64,000 nucleotides of DNA from assembly GCF_030317145.1 (NCBI RefSeq), contig NZ_JASZYE010000002.1, forward strand, positions 434,001 to 498,000, written 5' to 3'. This document shows, piece by piece, positions 47,972 to 61,218 of the stretch. The notes beneath the pieces were generated by a model that saw only the letters and a program-made list of their open reading frames with translations, was not told the DNA's origin and searched no databases. The position numbers were made by a program, and so were the translations under genes. Source of the stretch: Variovorax flavidus (GTDB lineage Bacteria; Pseudomonadota; Gammaproteobacteria; Burkholderiales; Burkholderiaceae_C). The stretch's first letter is position 1. Every line of letters begins with the position of its first letter.

Positions 47972-48895
47972 TCAGTTGAGCAGCGACGGGTTCCTCTTTT
48001 CCTCGTCGATCTGCTGCTGGCGACGCACGGCTTCGCACTGGGCGTGCGACTTGTAGTCGGCCTTGGCGCACTGCGTCACCATGCACTGGGCGCGCGCAAA
48101 GAAGCTCAGGCCCGCGCAGAGCGATTGCGGACTCGCGATGGCGACAGGCTCCGGTGCGGGCGCAGGCACGGGCTCCGGGGCAGGCGCCACCGGGGCCGGT
48201 GCCGCCGTGGCCACTGCCGGCGCCGGCTTGCGGGACTTCGGCGCCGCCGCAGCGACGGGCTTCACCGGCTCGACCGGCGGTTCCGCGACCGGCGGCACCG
48301 CAGGCGCGATCTGGACCGGTTCGGCCATTTGCACCACGGGCGGCGGCGCCGCCGGCTCGACGGGAGCCTGAACCGGCGACTCCTTCGCCATGGGCGGCAC
48401 GGCCGAGTTGCGGGAGTTGTAGACGTAACCCCAGCCCATCGCGACGAGAAGCACGACGGCGATGAGGACGCTCCATATGCCGAGCCGGCGCGCCAGGGAT
48501 GGCGGCTTGTCGGCAGTCCTCGATGAACGGGAAGAGCGCTTCGACGCGGACCGGCGGACGCTTCGGGGCGGCAGCGGGGAGGAAGGGTACGGGGGCGGCG
48601 GCGCCTTCCGGGGGCGCGGGAGCCCCATGCCGTCGGCCGACCCGGCGACCGCCAATGCGGGGACAAAAGGATCGAAAAGGCGTTCCGAAGCGGCGTCGGC
48701 GTGATACGCCATGCGCTGCGTCGCAGGCCACTCGTCGTCGACGTTCGGCAGGGCGCCGGCAGTCATCTGGACGGCTTCGGCGATCGGCGCTGGAATAGGA
48801 ACTGAGGCAGTGATGCTCAACCGCCGCCCACAACCCTTGCAGAACTTGCCGTCGTCACGGTTGGCAGTCCTGCAGTCGGCGCACACCAAGGCCAT
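47972..48895 (-). CDS. Zinc-ribbon membrane protein with Pro/Ala-rich periplasmic stalk
   Basis: 307 residues. N-terminal zinc ribbon (CADC...CKGC, residues 5-22), a basic cytoplasmic linker (about 95-130), one membrane helix ('IWSVLIAVVLLVAMGWGYVY', about 140-160), a long Pro/Ala/Val stalk, and a C-terminal domain with four Cys ('LCAGLSFFARAQCMVTQC' and 'HAQCEAVR'). The Cys pattern suggests disulfides outside the membrane. Function unknown. Confidence 0.75.
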   Translation of the reverse strand: MALVCADCRTANRDDGKFCKGCGRRLSITASVPIPAPIAEAVQMTAGALPNVDDEWPATQRMAYHADAASERLFDPFVPALAVAGSADGMGLPRPRKAPPPPYPSSPLPPRSVRRSASKRSSRSSRTADKPPSLARRLGIWSVLIAVVLLVAMGWGYVYNSRNSAVPPMAKESPVQAPVEPAAPPPVVQMAEPVQIAPAVPPVAEPPVEPVKPVAAAAPKSRKPAPAVATAAPAPVAPAPEPVPAPAPEPVAIASPQSLCAGLSFFARAQCMVTQCAKADYKSHAQCEAVRRQQQIDEEKRNPSLLN

Positions 48896-48910
48896 CTCGC
48901 GGACCCGTGC

Positions 48911-49378
48911 TCAGGTCACCGCGACCCGCTTGGGTTTGTTCACCATGCGCTTGGCGATGACGGCGCCCAGACCCAGGGTGAGTTCAAGGGCGAGATTCGG
49001 TTGGCGGTTCGACATTTCGGCAAAGCGGATGGCCGTGAGCCGCCAGACGCGGGCCGACCCGGTCGCCACCACATTGGCCGAACGTGGCAAACGGGAGAAA
49101 AAGGCGCCTTCGCCGACCACCGAGCCGGGGTTGAGGATGGCCAGTTGCATCTGGCCCCTGTCGCCGATCAGATGGACGCTGAGCGCGCCGCTTTCGATGA
49201 AGAAGAGCGTCCGGTCTTGCGCGCCCTGGTCGATCAGCACCTGACCCGCCGACAGGTCGAAGGGCTGCAGGTAGCTGGCCAGCGTTTCCCATTGCTGCGC
49301 ATTGAGCGCCGGCGCAAAGGCGTCATAGCTGGTGTTTTGCGCGATGGCGCGGCAAAGATCCTGAATGCTGGATGACAT
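48911..49378 (-). CDS. Stand-alone cyclic-nucleotide-binding domain protein
   Basis: 155 residues. One cNMP-binding beta-roll with 'LSAGQVLIDQGAQDRTLFFI' and 'PGSVVGEGAFFSRLPRSANVVA' (phosphate cassette, split as PGSVVGEGAFF and RLPRSANVVA); no DNA-binding domain. The cassette has E and R at the expected places, so nucleotide binding is plausible. It starts near the mnmE stop, about 85 bp downstream of it. The partner is unknown. Confidence 0.8.
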   Translation of the reverse strand: MSSSIQDLCRAIAQNTSYDAFAPALNAQQWETLASYLQPFDLSAGQVLIDQGAQDRTLFFIESGALSVHLIGDRGQMQLAILNPGSVVGEGAFFSRLPRSANVVATGSARVWRLTAIRFAEMSNRQPNLALELTLGLGAVIAKRMVNKPKRVAVT

Positions 49379-49463
49379 CGATATAAGCCTTGCTGTGGTG
49401 CGAGTATCCGCGAAACCGCAAATGCACGGTGACACATATCACACAAATTCACATTTACGCGTC

Positions 49464-50870
49464 TTACTTGCCAATGCAGAAGCGGGAAAAGATCACTCCC
49501 AGCAGGTCGTCGGCACCGAACTCGCCCGTGATTTCATTGAGCGCGTTCTGCGCAAGACGGAGTTCCTCGGCAAGCAGATCCAGGGATTGGGCGCGCGCGG
49601 CCAGGTGCTCCGCCGCCACGGCAATGTGGTGGTCGACCCGCGTCAGTGCCTGCACATGGCGCGCCCTGGCGAGGTAGACGCCCTCAGGCACGGACTGCCA
49701 CCCCGCCACTTCCAGCAGTCGGGTCCGCAGCGCCTCGATGCCGTAGCCGGTCCGGGCGGAAAGGCTGATCCCGCCGTCCGGGGTCGCGGCCGGAGCCGCG
49801 TCGAACTTGCTCCAGATGTCGATCACGGGGACGCTGGCCGGCAACCGGGTCGCCAGCAGGCGCGCGATCTCCTCGTCGGCCTGCGCGTAGTCGGCCGATG
49901 ACGCGCGCGTCAGGTCGTGCAGGAACAACACGGCATCGGCGCCCTCGATCTGCCCCCAGGCGCGGGCAATGCCGATCTGCTCGACCTCGTCGACGCTGTC
50001 GCGCAGGCCCGCCGTGTCGACCACATGCAGGGGCACGCCGTGGATCTGGATGGTCTGCGAGACCACATCGCGCGTGGTGCCTGCGACGGAACTGACGATC
50101 GCCAGCTCGGCGCCGGCCAGCGCGTTGAGCAGGGAGCTCTTGCCCGCGTTGGGTTGTCCCGCGATCACGACCTTGATGCCTTCGCGCAACAGCGCACCCT
50201 GGCGCGCGCGCTGTTGCACCGCGTCAAGTTGCACCTTCAGATCCGCCAGCTGGCCGATGGCGTCGGCTTCCTGGAGGAAATCGATCTCCTCGTCGGGAAA
50301 GTCGAGGGTGGCTTCGACCAGCATCCGCAGGCGCACGAGCGCATCGAGCAGGGTATGGATTTCCTGCGAGAAGGCGCCCGACAGCGAGCGGCCGGCGCTG
50401 CGGGCCGCGGCCTCGGTGCTGGCGTCGATCAGGTCGGCAATCGCTTCGGCCTGGGCCAGGTCGATCTTTCCATTGAGAAAGGCGCGCTGGCTGAACTCGC
50501 CGGGCTCGGCCACGCGCAAACCGGCGAGGCGGGGCTGCCCGGTGGCGAGCTCGAGCTCCTCGGCCGCTTCCAGGCAGCGCGCCAGCAGCAGTTGCAGCAC
50601 TACCGTGCCGCCGTGGGCCTGCAGCTCGAACACGTCTTCGCCGGTGAAGGAGTGCGGCGCCGGGAAGTGGATGGCCAGCCCGTGGTCGATCGGCGCGCCC
50701 AGCGCATCGCGAAAGGGCAGGTAGGTAGCCTCGCGCGGTTTCAGCGGGCGTCCGCAGATCGCGGCGATGAGCGGCGCCATCTGTACGCCGGACACCCGCA
50801 CGATCCCGACGGCGCCGCGGCCTGAGGCCGTGGCGATGGCAACGATCGGATCGGTGGTGCGCGCGAGCAT
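49464..50870 (-). CDS. mnmE: tRNA uridine-5-carboxymethylaminomethyl GTPase
   Basis: 468 residues. Folate-binding N-terminal domain, helical domain, and inserted G domain with '[12 protein letters not shown]' (G1), 'DTAGLRD' (G3) and 'WSKFD' (G4). The C terminus is 'CIGK', with the catalytic Cys. With MnmG it modifies wobble U34 of tRNAs. It follows yidC but a hairpin terminator lies between. Confidence 0.97.
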   Translation of the reverse strand: MLARTTDPIVAIATASGRGAVGIVRVSGVQMAPLIAAICGRPLKPREATYLPFRDALGAPIDHGLAIHFPAPHSFTGEDVFELQAHGGTVVLQLLLARCLEAAEELELATGQPRLAGLRVAEPGEFSQRAFLNGKIDLAQAEAIADLIDASTEAAARSAGRSLSGAFSQEIHTLLDALVRLRMLVEATLDFPDEEIDFLQEADAIGQLADLKVQLDAVQQRARQGALLREGIKVVIAGQPNAGKSSLLNALAGAELAIVSSVAGTTRDVVSQTIQIHGVPLHVVDTAGLRDSVDEVEQIGIARAWGQIEGADAVLFLHDLTRASSADYAQADEEIARLLATRLPASVPVIDIWSKFDAAPAATPDGGISLSARTGYGIEALRTRLLEVAGWQSVPEGVYLARARHVQALTRVDHHIAVAAEHLAARAQSLDLLAEELRLAQNALNEITGEFGADDLLGVIFSRFCIGK

Positions 50871-50885
50871 GAAGCGATTCTTTCA

Positions 50886-50912
50886 GCAAAAAGGGCCGCT
50901 TTCGCGGCCCTT
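50886..50912 (-). terminator. Terminator after yidC
   Basis: AAGGGCCGC / GCGGCCCTT stem with a GAAA-type tetraloop on the minus strand, followed by TTTTT. It separates yidC from mnmE. Confidence 0.85.
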
Positions 50913-50933
50913 GAGGTCGGTAGGGAGTGACGC

Positions 50934-52679
50934 CTACTTCTTGCCAAGCACGCCCAGGCGCTTGTTGATGAACCACTGCTGTGCGATCGACAGCACGTTG
51001 TTGGTGATCCAGTACAGCACCAGGCCGGCCGGGAAGAAGATGAACATCACGCTGAAGGCCAGCGGCATGATCCACATCAGCTTGGCCTGCATCGGATCCG
51101 GCGGCGTCGGGTTGAGCCAGGTCTGGAACAGCGAGGTCGCGGTCATCACGACCGGCAGGATGAACCAGGGGTCCGGTGCCGAAAGATCCTGGATCCAGAG
51201 AATCCACGGCGCGTGGCGCATCTCGACGGACGAGAGCAGCACCCAGTACAGCGCGATGAACACGGGGATCTGGATCACGATCGGGAAGCAGCCGCCCATC
51301 GGGTTGACCTTTTCCTCGCGGTAGATCCGCATCATCTCCTGCTGCATTTCCTGCGGCTTGTCCTTGAGCCGCTCGCGCATTTCCATGATCTTCGGATTGA
51401 TCGCCTTCATCTTGGCCATGCTGGCGTAGGCCTTGGCGTTGAGCCAGTAGAAGGCCGCCTTCAGCAGGACCACCAGGGCCACGATCGACCAGCCCCAGTT
51501 GCCGAGGATGCCGTGCAGCTGGTTCAGCAGCCAGTACAGCGGCTTGGAGATGATCGCGAAGATGCCGTAGTCCTTGACGAGGTCGAGGCCGGGCGCGATG
51601 GCTTCCAGCTTCTTTTCTTCCTCGGGACCGGCGAACAGGTTGCTTTCGATGGTCTGCGCCGCGCCGGGGGCCAGCTTCGGCACCTGGAGCACCATCGCGA
51701 CGGAGAACAGGTTGTTGCCGAGATCGGCCACGCGGAATTCGCGCTTGATGGCATCGCTGCCCGGCACGTTGAGCAGCCAGGCCGACACGAAGTAGTGCTG
51801 GACCATCGCCACCCAGCCGTCGTTGGCGGGCGCCGGCAGTTCGACCTTGCCCTTGGCGATGGCCGAGAACTCGATCTTCTGGAACTTCTTCTGCTCCGTG
51901 TAGATGGCCGGACCGGTGAAGGTGTTGGTGCCGAACATCGTGCCGGCCGCGACGGTGCCGTGGCGCACGAACTGCAGGTAGAGCTGCGCGTCGCGCGGCT
52001 GGTCGCTGACGTTGACGATCTGGTGCTTGACGTGGATCGTGTAGTCGCCGCGCTGGAACACGTAGGTCTTGACGTACTTCAGGCCGCCGACGGGTTGCGA
52101 CTCGAAGGCCACTTCCAGCGTGTTCTGGCCCTCGGCCAACTGGCGCGGCCCCGGGCGCGCGGTCATCAGGGTCAGGTGATTGGGGAAACGGTCGCCGGTG
52201 TCGATGGTGTTCAACAGGCCGGTCTGGGCGACGTAGCGGGTCGCGGGCGAGCCGTTTTCCATCAGCGTGACGGGGCGCACCTCGTTTTCCGCGACGGGCA
52301 GGCCGACCAGGCGCCGGAACCATTCGACCAGCCCGTGGTTGTTGGTCTGGTCGAGGAACTTCAGCAGTTGCAGTTCCGACAGGGTGCCGCCTTCGCCGTC
52401 GATCACCGCCTTGAAGACGTCAGTGGAAACGGTCACCTTCTCGCCGATGGCCGGTGCCACGCCTTGCGCAGGCACCGCGCCGCTGGCAGGCGCAGCCGCG
52501 GCCGGAACGCCGCTGGCCGACGTTGCCGCCGGCGCGACCGGCGGATTGGCGGGCGCGGCCGTCTTGGTCGAGGGAAGGAAGGTCGGCTTGTGGCCGTTGT
52601 AGACCTGCCATTGGTCCCACAGCAGCACCAGCGAGAAACCAAAAATCACCCACAGGATGGTGCGGCGGATATCGTTCAT
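50934..52679 (-). CDS. yidC: Membrane protein insertase YidC
   Basis: 581 residues. First membrane helix near the N terminus ('ILWVIFGFSLVLLWDQW'), a large periplasmic domain (about 60-360), then five helices with 'GNWGWSIVALVVLLKAAFY', 'MGGCFPIVIQIPVFIALYWVL' (split at PIV) and 'WFILPVVMTATSLFQTWL'. It inserts and folds inner-membrane proteins with or without SecYEG. The start overlaps the yidD stop by 4 nt. Confidence 0.97.
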   Translation of the reverse strand: MNDIRRTILWVIFGFSLVLLWDQWQVYNGHKPTFLPSTKTAAPANPPVAPAATSASGVPAAAAPASGAVPAQGVAPAIGEKVTVSTDVFKAVIDGEGGTLSELQLLKFLDQTNNHGLVEWFRRLVGLPVAENEVRPVTLMENGSPATRYVAQTGLLNTIDTGDRFPNHLTLMTARPGPRQLAEGQNTLEVAFESQPVGGLKYVKTYVFQRGDYTIHVKHQIVNVSDQPRDAQLYLQFVRHGTVAAGTMFGTNTFTGPAIYTEQKKFQKIEFSAIAKGKVELPAPANDGWVAMVQHYFVSAWLLNVPGSDAIKREFRVADLGNNLFSVAMVLQVPKLAPGAAQTIESNLFAGPEEEKKLEAIAPGLDLVKDYGIFAIISKPLYWLLNQLHGILGNWGWSIVALVVLLKAAFYWLNAKAYASMAKMKAINPKIMEMRERLKDKPQEMQQEMMRIYREEKVNPMGGCFPIVIQIPVFIALYWVLLSSVEMRHAPWILWIQDLSAPDPWFILPVVMTATSLFQTWLNPTPPDPMQAKLMWIMPLAFSVMFIFFPAGLVLYWITNNVLSIAQQWFINKRLGVLGKK

Positions 52680-52966
52680 GAAGAAGACTTCTTGTCGTCG
52701 GAAGAGAGAAAGGCGAACAGCGAACCCGCGCGCGGGCCGGAGCGCTGTGCCTTCGGGGGGACCGGATCATGGCCGCCATCGCACCAGGGCTGGCATCGGG
52801 CGATCCGGCGCAGCGTGAGATAGCTGCCGGTGGCCGCGCCGTGCTGCTCGAGCGCGGCGATGGCATAGACGGAACAGGTGGGCTCGAAACGGCAGGACTG
52901 GCCGAGCCAGGGGCTCAGCAACAGTCGGTATGCCTTGACGAGGCCGATCAGCAGGCGCTGCATCAT
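52676..52966 (-). CDS. yidD: Membrane-insertion efficiency factor YidD
   Basis: 96 residues. 'LIGLVKAYRLLLSPWLGQSC' and 'FEPTCSVYAIAALEQHG' with three family cysteines; 'ARCQPWCDGGHDPVP' follows. The small amphipathic protein aids YidC-dependent insertion. The first of two ATG codons (52966) overlaps the rnpA stop. Confidence 0.95.
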   Translation of the reverse strand: MMQRLLIGLVKAYRLLLSPWLGQSCRFEPTCSVYAIAALEQHGAATGSYLTLRRIARCQPWCDGGHDPVPPKAQRSGPRAGSLFAFLSSDDKKSSS

Positions 52967-53352
52967 GCGCGCGCCACGGCAGCCCGCTGCAGCAGTTGCT
53001 GCAGTTCGGCTCTGACGGCGGCCTTGAGTTTGTCGGACGTCGCGCTCACGAATTCCTTGCGATCGAAACCCGCGCGCAGGCGCACGACATGCGCGGCCTG
53101 CGGCAACGAAGCTTCGGACGCGGCTGCGCTCACGGTATAGATCTGGCGTTTGATCGCGTTGCGGGTGACCGCGCGGCGAGCCCAGCGTTTGGGAACCATG
53201 GCACCGACCCATACGTCCTGCTTTTCGAACAGGGGTGCAGCGCCGGACGGGATGTCCAGCGCGCAACGATGCAGTGCAAAGTGGGCTGTGCGCGCCACGG
53301 TAGCGCCTGCGAGTACGGCCTGGAATTGCGCGCGGGTCTTGAGCCGCTGCAT
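52963..53352 (-). CDS. rnpA: Ribonuclease P protein component
   Basis: 129 residues. 'RLKTRAQFQAVLAG' start, and the RNA-binding 'RWARRAVTRNAIKRQIY' (RNR motif). It is the protein cofactor of RNase P for tRNA 5' processing. The ATG at 53352 was chosen by homology; the upstream part of the ORF is proline-rich shadow. Confidence 0.93.
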   Translation of the reverse strand: MQRLKTRAQFQAVLAGATVARTAHFALHRCALDIPSGAAPLFEKQDVWVGAMVPKRWARRAVTRNAIKRQIYTVSAAASEASLPQAAHVVRLRAGFDRKEFVSATSDKLKAAVRAELQQLLQRAAVARA

Positions 53353-53425
53353 GGAAGCCGACCGCAAAGCGCCGTCAGGGTGTGATGGCGGCTGCGATTC
53401 GACTGGCAACGGCGCCGGCGTGCCG

Positions 53426-53560
53426 TTAGACGGCGAGGCGCTTGCGGCCCTTGGCGCGGCGTGCGTTGATGACGGCACGGCCGCCGCGGGTCTTCATGCG
53501 GACCAGAAAGCCGTGGGTACGGGCGCGGCGGACTTTGGATGCTTGGTAAGTGCGTTTCAT
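53426..53560 (-). CDS. rpmH: 50S ribosomal protein L34
   Basis: 44 residues, '[19 protein letters not shown]' to '[11 protein letters not shown]', full length. It is too short for standard ORF limits but unmistakable. It sits at its usual place divergent from dnaA, followed by rnpA. Confidence 0.97.
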   Translation of the reverse strand: MKRTYQASKVRRARTHGFLVRMKTRGGRAVINARRAKGRKRLAV

Positions 53561-53726
53561 GATGGTTTTCCTGATTCACCGGCTGGCCGGCAGTTTTCCC
53601 CGGCGAGATCCGAGATACCCCGAAACACACAAAGAGGCTTTCAGGGAAACCCGCGATTATCGCAAACATTCGGGCCGCCGACAATCCCGGACAGTTTCTG
53701 CACCCTTTCGGCCTCCGTTGAAATGG

Positions 53727-53785
53727 TGTGGATAAGTTTTTGACAAGTTAGAATCCAGGGCGCATCGCGGGTGCGACTATCCACA
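53727..53785. promoter_or_regulatory. DnaA boxes upstream of dnaA
   Basis: TGTGGATAA at 53727-53735 is a perfect TTATCCACA box on the minus strand. CTATCCACA at 53777-53785 has one mismatch. They flank the region where the dnaA transcript should start, so dnaA autoregulation is likely, and they may also form part of a split origin with the dnaA-dnaN gap. Confidence 0.8.
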
Positions 53786-53834
53786 ACACAAACACGACAG
53801 ATGGCTGAGGGACAAACCACTTTTCAGAGCACCC

Positions 53835-55214
<1,380 letters not shown>

Positions 55215-55250
55215 TGGATGAAGGCGCTACGCAGATTCGCCATCGGCTGT

Positions 55251-55480
55251 CAAAGGACAACTCTGTGAGCAGTTTTGGCACAAGGCAGGGCTTGTCCACA
55301 GGCCCGGCGCGCGATCCGAAGTTGTTCGCGCCGCCGCGACAGCTCGGAAGCGCGGCTGCGCACAGCCTGCCGGGCGCCGCAAGTGGTTGTCACGAAAGCG
55401 GAAAATCGCCATGTCCACAGGGCAGTGCGTCCCTTATCTACTACTACTAAATTGAATTAAAGAAATAAAGGAAGAGGTAA
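55251..55480 (+). other. Probable replication origin oriC (dnaA-dnaN gap)
   Basis: DnaA boxes TTGTCCACA (55292-55300) and ATGTCCACA (55411-55419), a GC-rich spacer (55420-55433), four CTA triplets (55438-55449; TAG repeats on the other strand, the DnaA-trio form), then an AT-rich stretch up to the dnaN start. This order is the basal unwinding architecture described for B. subtilis. Divergent housekeeping operons left and right support an origin here. Confidence 0.8.
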
Positions 55481-55483
55481 GAC

Positions 55484-56590
55484 ATGATCGTTTTGAAGGC
55501 AACACAAGACAAAGTCCTGGCGGCGCTGCAATCGGTGGCGGGCATCGTGGAGCGGCGCCACACGCTGCCCATCCTGGCCAACGTGCTCATCCGCAAGACC
55601 GGCGGGCAGCTGCAGCTCACCACCAGCGACCTTGAAATCCAGATCCGCACGCACGCCGAGCTCGGCGGTGACGACGGCAACTTCACGACGACCATCGGCG
55701 CGCGCAAGCTGATCGACATCCTGCGCACCATGCCCTCCGACCAGACGGTGAGCCTCGAATCGAGCGCGAGCAAGCTGGTGCTCAAGGGTGGCAAGAGCCG
55801 CTTCACGCTGCAATCCCTGCCGGCAGAGGACTTCCCGCTGGTGCAGGAATCGGCCAACTTCGGCCCCGTGTTCAGCGTGCCGCAGAAGACGCTCAAGGAC
55901 CTGCTGGGCCAGGTGTCCTTCGCGATGGCGGTGCATGACATCCGCTACTACCTCAACGGCATCCTGTTCGTGGCCGAAGGCAAGCAGCTGAGCCTGGTGG
56001 CGACCGACGGCCACCGCCTGGCCTTTGCATCCGCCACGCTCGACGTCGAAGTGCCGCGCCAGGAAGTCATCCTGCCGCGCAAGACGGTGCTCGAAATGCA
56101 GCGCCTGCTGTCCGACGCCGAAGGCGCGATCGAGATGCAGTTCGCGAACAACCAGGCCAAGTTCAGCTTCGGCGGCATGGAATTCGTCACCAAGCTGGTC
56201 GAGGGCAAGTTCCCCGACTACAACCGCGTGATCCCCAAGAACCACAAGAACACCGTGACGCTGGGTCGCGCGCCGCTGCTGGCCAGCCTGCAGCGCACCG
56301 CGATCCTGACCAGCGAGAAGTTCAAGGGCGTGCGGCTCAACATCGAGCCGGGCACCTTGCGCATCGCGTCGAACAACGCCGAGCAGGAAGAAGCGCAAGA
56401 TGAGCTCGACATCGACTACGGCGGCGACGCCATCGAGATCGGCTTCAACGTGACCTACCTGATCGACGCGCTCGCCAACATGAGCCAGGACATGGTGAAG
56501 ATGGATTTCGCCGATTCCAACAGTTCGGTGCTGATGACGATTCCGGAGAACGCTTCGTTCAAGTACGTCGTCATGCCGATGAGGATTTAG
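55484..56590 (+). CDS. dnaN: DNA polymerase III sliding clamp (beta)
   Basis: 368 residues, three clamp domains. Starts 'MIVLKATQDKVLAALQSVAG', contains 'YYLNGILF' and 'ATDGHRLAFA', and ends 'YVVMPMRI', the usual C-terminal signature. It clamps polymerase to DNA. GAAGAGG RBS immediately after the oriC AT-rich tract. Confidence 0.98.
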   Translation: MIVLKATQDKVLAALQSVAGIVERRHTLPILANVLIRKTGGQLQLTTSDLEIQIRTHAELGGDDGNFTTTIGARKLIDILRTMPSDQTVSLESSASKLVLKGGKSRFTLQSLPAEDFPLVQESANFGPVFSVPQKTLKDLLGQVSFAMAVHDIRYYLNGILFVAEGKQLSLVATDGHRLAFASATLDVEVPRQEVILPRKTVLEMQRLLSDAEGAIEMQFANNQAKFSFGGMEFVTKLVEGKFPDYNRVIPKNHKNTVTLGRAPLLASLQRTAILTSEKFKGVRLNIEPGTLRIASNNAEQEEAQDELDIDYGGDAIEIGFNVTYLIDALANMSQDMVKMDFADSNSSVLMTIPENASFKYVVMPMRI

Positions 56591-56594
56591 CACA

Positions 56595-56682
56595 CCCCCA
56601 GGCTTGCCCACTTCGTGTGGCCGCCCACCCCCTTGCAGGGGGCAATACCAGCCGACCGGCAGAGCCGGATCGGCGGTATTTC
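56595..56682. repeat. Intergenic structured repeat, copy 2
   Basis: Near-identical in layout to 24824-24910, with one extra base in the first hairpin. The long hairpin (56644-56680) keeps pairing by matched changes, e.g. AATACC/GGTATT here for AACACC/GGTGTT there. It lies between dnaN and gyrB. Confidence 0.8.
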
Positions 56683-56698
56683 CCGAAAATTGCGGTAG

Positions 56699-59344
<2,646 letters not shown>

Positions 59345-59381
59345 TTTCCGGTCGGCAGGGATGTGGCCGGAACTGCGGGCA

Positions 59382-59717
59382 ATGGGCCTGCGCCTTGTTC
59401 AAGCTGCGGCCATGGCCTCCCTGGCGTGTGCGGCCGCTGCGGCCGCTGCGGCCGACGCGCCAGCGCAGGCATTGAGCCAGGACTATGGCTGCATGTCCTG
59501 CCATGGCCTGGTCCGCAAGCAGGTCGGACCGGGCTTCGCTCAGATTGCAGAGCGCTATCGCAACGACCCGGCAGCGCCCACCCAGCTCGCCAGCAAGATC
59601 CGCAACGGCAGCGTTGGCACCTGGGGCCGCGTCATCATGCCGCGGCAATCCAGGGTCACCGATCCGGATGCCAAGGCGCTGGCCGAGTGGGTGCTTTCCC
59701 AGCCTTCACCGCCCTGA
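59382..59717 (+). CDS. Exported class I cytochrome c
   Basis: 111 residues. Ala-rich signal peptide (about 1-24), heme site CMSCH near residue 38 and axial Met in 'VIMPRQ' near 87; ends 'LAEWVLSQP'. It resembles cytochrome c-551/c5-type electron carriers of the periplasm. An ATG at 59361 would add seven residues. The end overlaps the convergent MFS gene by 12 bp. Confidence 0.88.
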   Translation: MGLRLVQAAAMASLACAAAAAAAADAPAQALSQDYGCMSCHGLVRKQVGPGFAQIAERYRNDPAAPTQLASKIRNGSVGTWGRVIMPRQSRVTDPDAKALAEWVLSQPSPP

Positions 59718-60935
59718 CGGCGCCAGCGACACGCGGCCCGGTGCGCGGCCCAGCGCGGCAACGATCGCCGCGGCCACCAGCACGAGCGCACCACTCAGCA
59801 TCATGGTGTTCGAGATGCCGTACGCATCGACGGTGACGCCGCCGAGCAGGGCGCCCGAAGCGATCGCCACCTGGAATCCGCTCACGAGCAGCGCCTGACC
59901 GGCCTCGGGCGCGTCGGGCACCGCCTCCAGCATCCAGCCGGTGAGCGCGACCGGGATCAGGCCGAAGGCCACGCCCCAGATGACGACCACCGCGCCGGCG
60001 GCCACCAGCCCGGGACCGGCCACGGTCGACAGCAAGAGCGCCGCAGCGAGCAGCACGGCGGCCAGCAGCGTCGCGGTGCGCACGCTGCGCGCCACCAGGC
60101 TTCCGCCGAGGAAGGTGCCGACGAAGCCGGCCGCCCCGTAGGTCAGCAGCAGCGCCGTCACGGCCCCCGGGCCGAGGCCGAACACTTGCTGCAGCAGCGG
60201 CTTGAGGTAGGTGTAGGCGCCGAAGTGTCCCGCGATCAGGAAGAGCACCGTCAGCAGGCCGACCTGCGCCATGCGGCGCGTGAGCGGCGTGAGCAGGTCG
60301 CGCGGCTGGATGGCGCGGGCCGGCGGCATGGCGGGCAGCAACCACATCTGAACCAGCAGCACACCGGCCGCGAGCACTCCGGTGACGCCGAAGGCTGCGC
60401 GCCATCCGGCAAGGTTGCCGACCAGGGCGCCAGCCGGTACGCCGAACACGGTGGCGACCGAGATGCCGGCCAGCACGAGCGACATGGCGCGCGCCTGCGA
60501 GGCGGCCGGCACCAGCTGGGTGGCGGCGCTGGGCGCAAAGGTCCAGAAACCACCGACGCACAGGCCGAGCAGCAGGCGGGCGACGAGCATGGTCGCGAAG
60601 TTGGGCGCGAAAGCGGCGAGCAGGTTCGACGCGACCAGCAGCGCGGTGAGCCAGACCATCACGGTGCGCCGGTCGAGCCGGCCGGAAGCGACGATCAGCG
60701 CCGGTCCCGCGAAGGCGGCGAGCACGCCGGGCATCGTGACCATCAGGCCGGCCGTGCCATCGGACACCTGGAGGCCGCTGCCGATGTCGGTCAGCAGGCC
60801 GATCGGCAGGAATTCGGTCGTGACCATCGCGAAGGTGCCGACGGCAATGGAGCCGACCGCGAGCCAGGCGGATCGCGGCGTCTCGGTGATATCGGGGGAC
60901 AGCGCATCGGCGCAGGTCGTGCAGGGTGCGTTCAT
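59706..60935 (-). CDS. MFS transporter, DHA1 family (sugar/drug efflux-like)
   Basis: 409 residues, about 12 helices. Typical 'FLPIGLLTDI' in TM1 and motif A as 'ASGRLDRRTVMVW' after TM2, with 'GVPAGALVGNLAGWRAAF' at TM5 (motif C-like). Resembles YdhP/NepI exporters; the substrate is not predictable. Start at 60935 from homology; upstream in-frame ORF is shadow. Confidence 0.88.
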   Translation of the reverse strand: MNAPCTTCADALSPDITETPRSAWLAVGSIAVGTFAMVTTEFLPIGLLTDIGSGLQVSDGTAGLMVTMPGVLAAFAGPALIVASGRLDRRTVMVWLTALLVASNLLAAFAPNFATMLVARLLLGLCVGGFWTFAPSAATQLVPAASQARAMSLVLAGISVATVFGVPAGALVGNLAGWRAAFGVTGVLAAGVLLVQMWLLPAMPPARAIQPRDLLTPLTRRMAQVGLLTVLFLIAGHFGAYTYLKPLLQQVFGLGPGAVTALLLTYGAAGFVGTFLGGSLVARSVRTATLLAAVLLAAALLLSTVAGPGLVAAGAVVVIWGVAFGLIPVALTGWMLEAVPDAPEAGQALLVSGFQVAIASGALLGGVTVDAYGISNTMMLSGALVLVAAAIVAALGRAPGRVSLAPSGR

Positions 60936-61218
60936 CGGGGATGTCCTGGAAGAGGCCGCTGGCGTCGGAGGCGCCGACGGCTTTGTGGGGGAGGCACGGA
61001 GTGTGGAGGCGGATCGGGGCCTCCGAAGGCGGCTCCAGGAACATCTCAATTTCCGCCTTGCCAACAATTGGAAAGCGACGTTCCTTATGCGTTTTTTGAC
61101 ACCCGCCAGTAACGGGCCGCCTCGAAAATCCGCGTAAACGCTATTCCTAGCCCGACTCTTGCTAAGCAAAATCACCCGCGGCCAGACGCCACTTTTCGAG
61201 CAAGAGGACAGCACTGCA

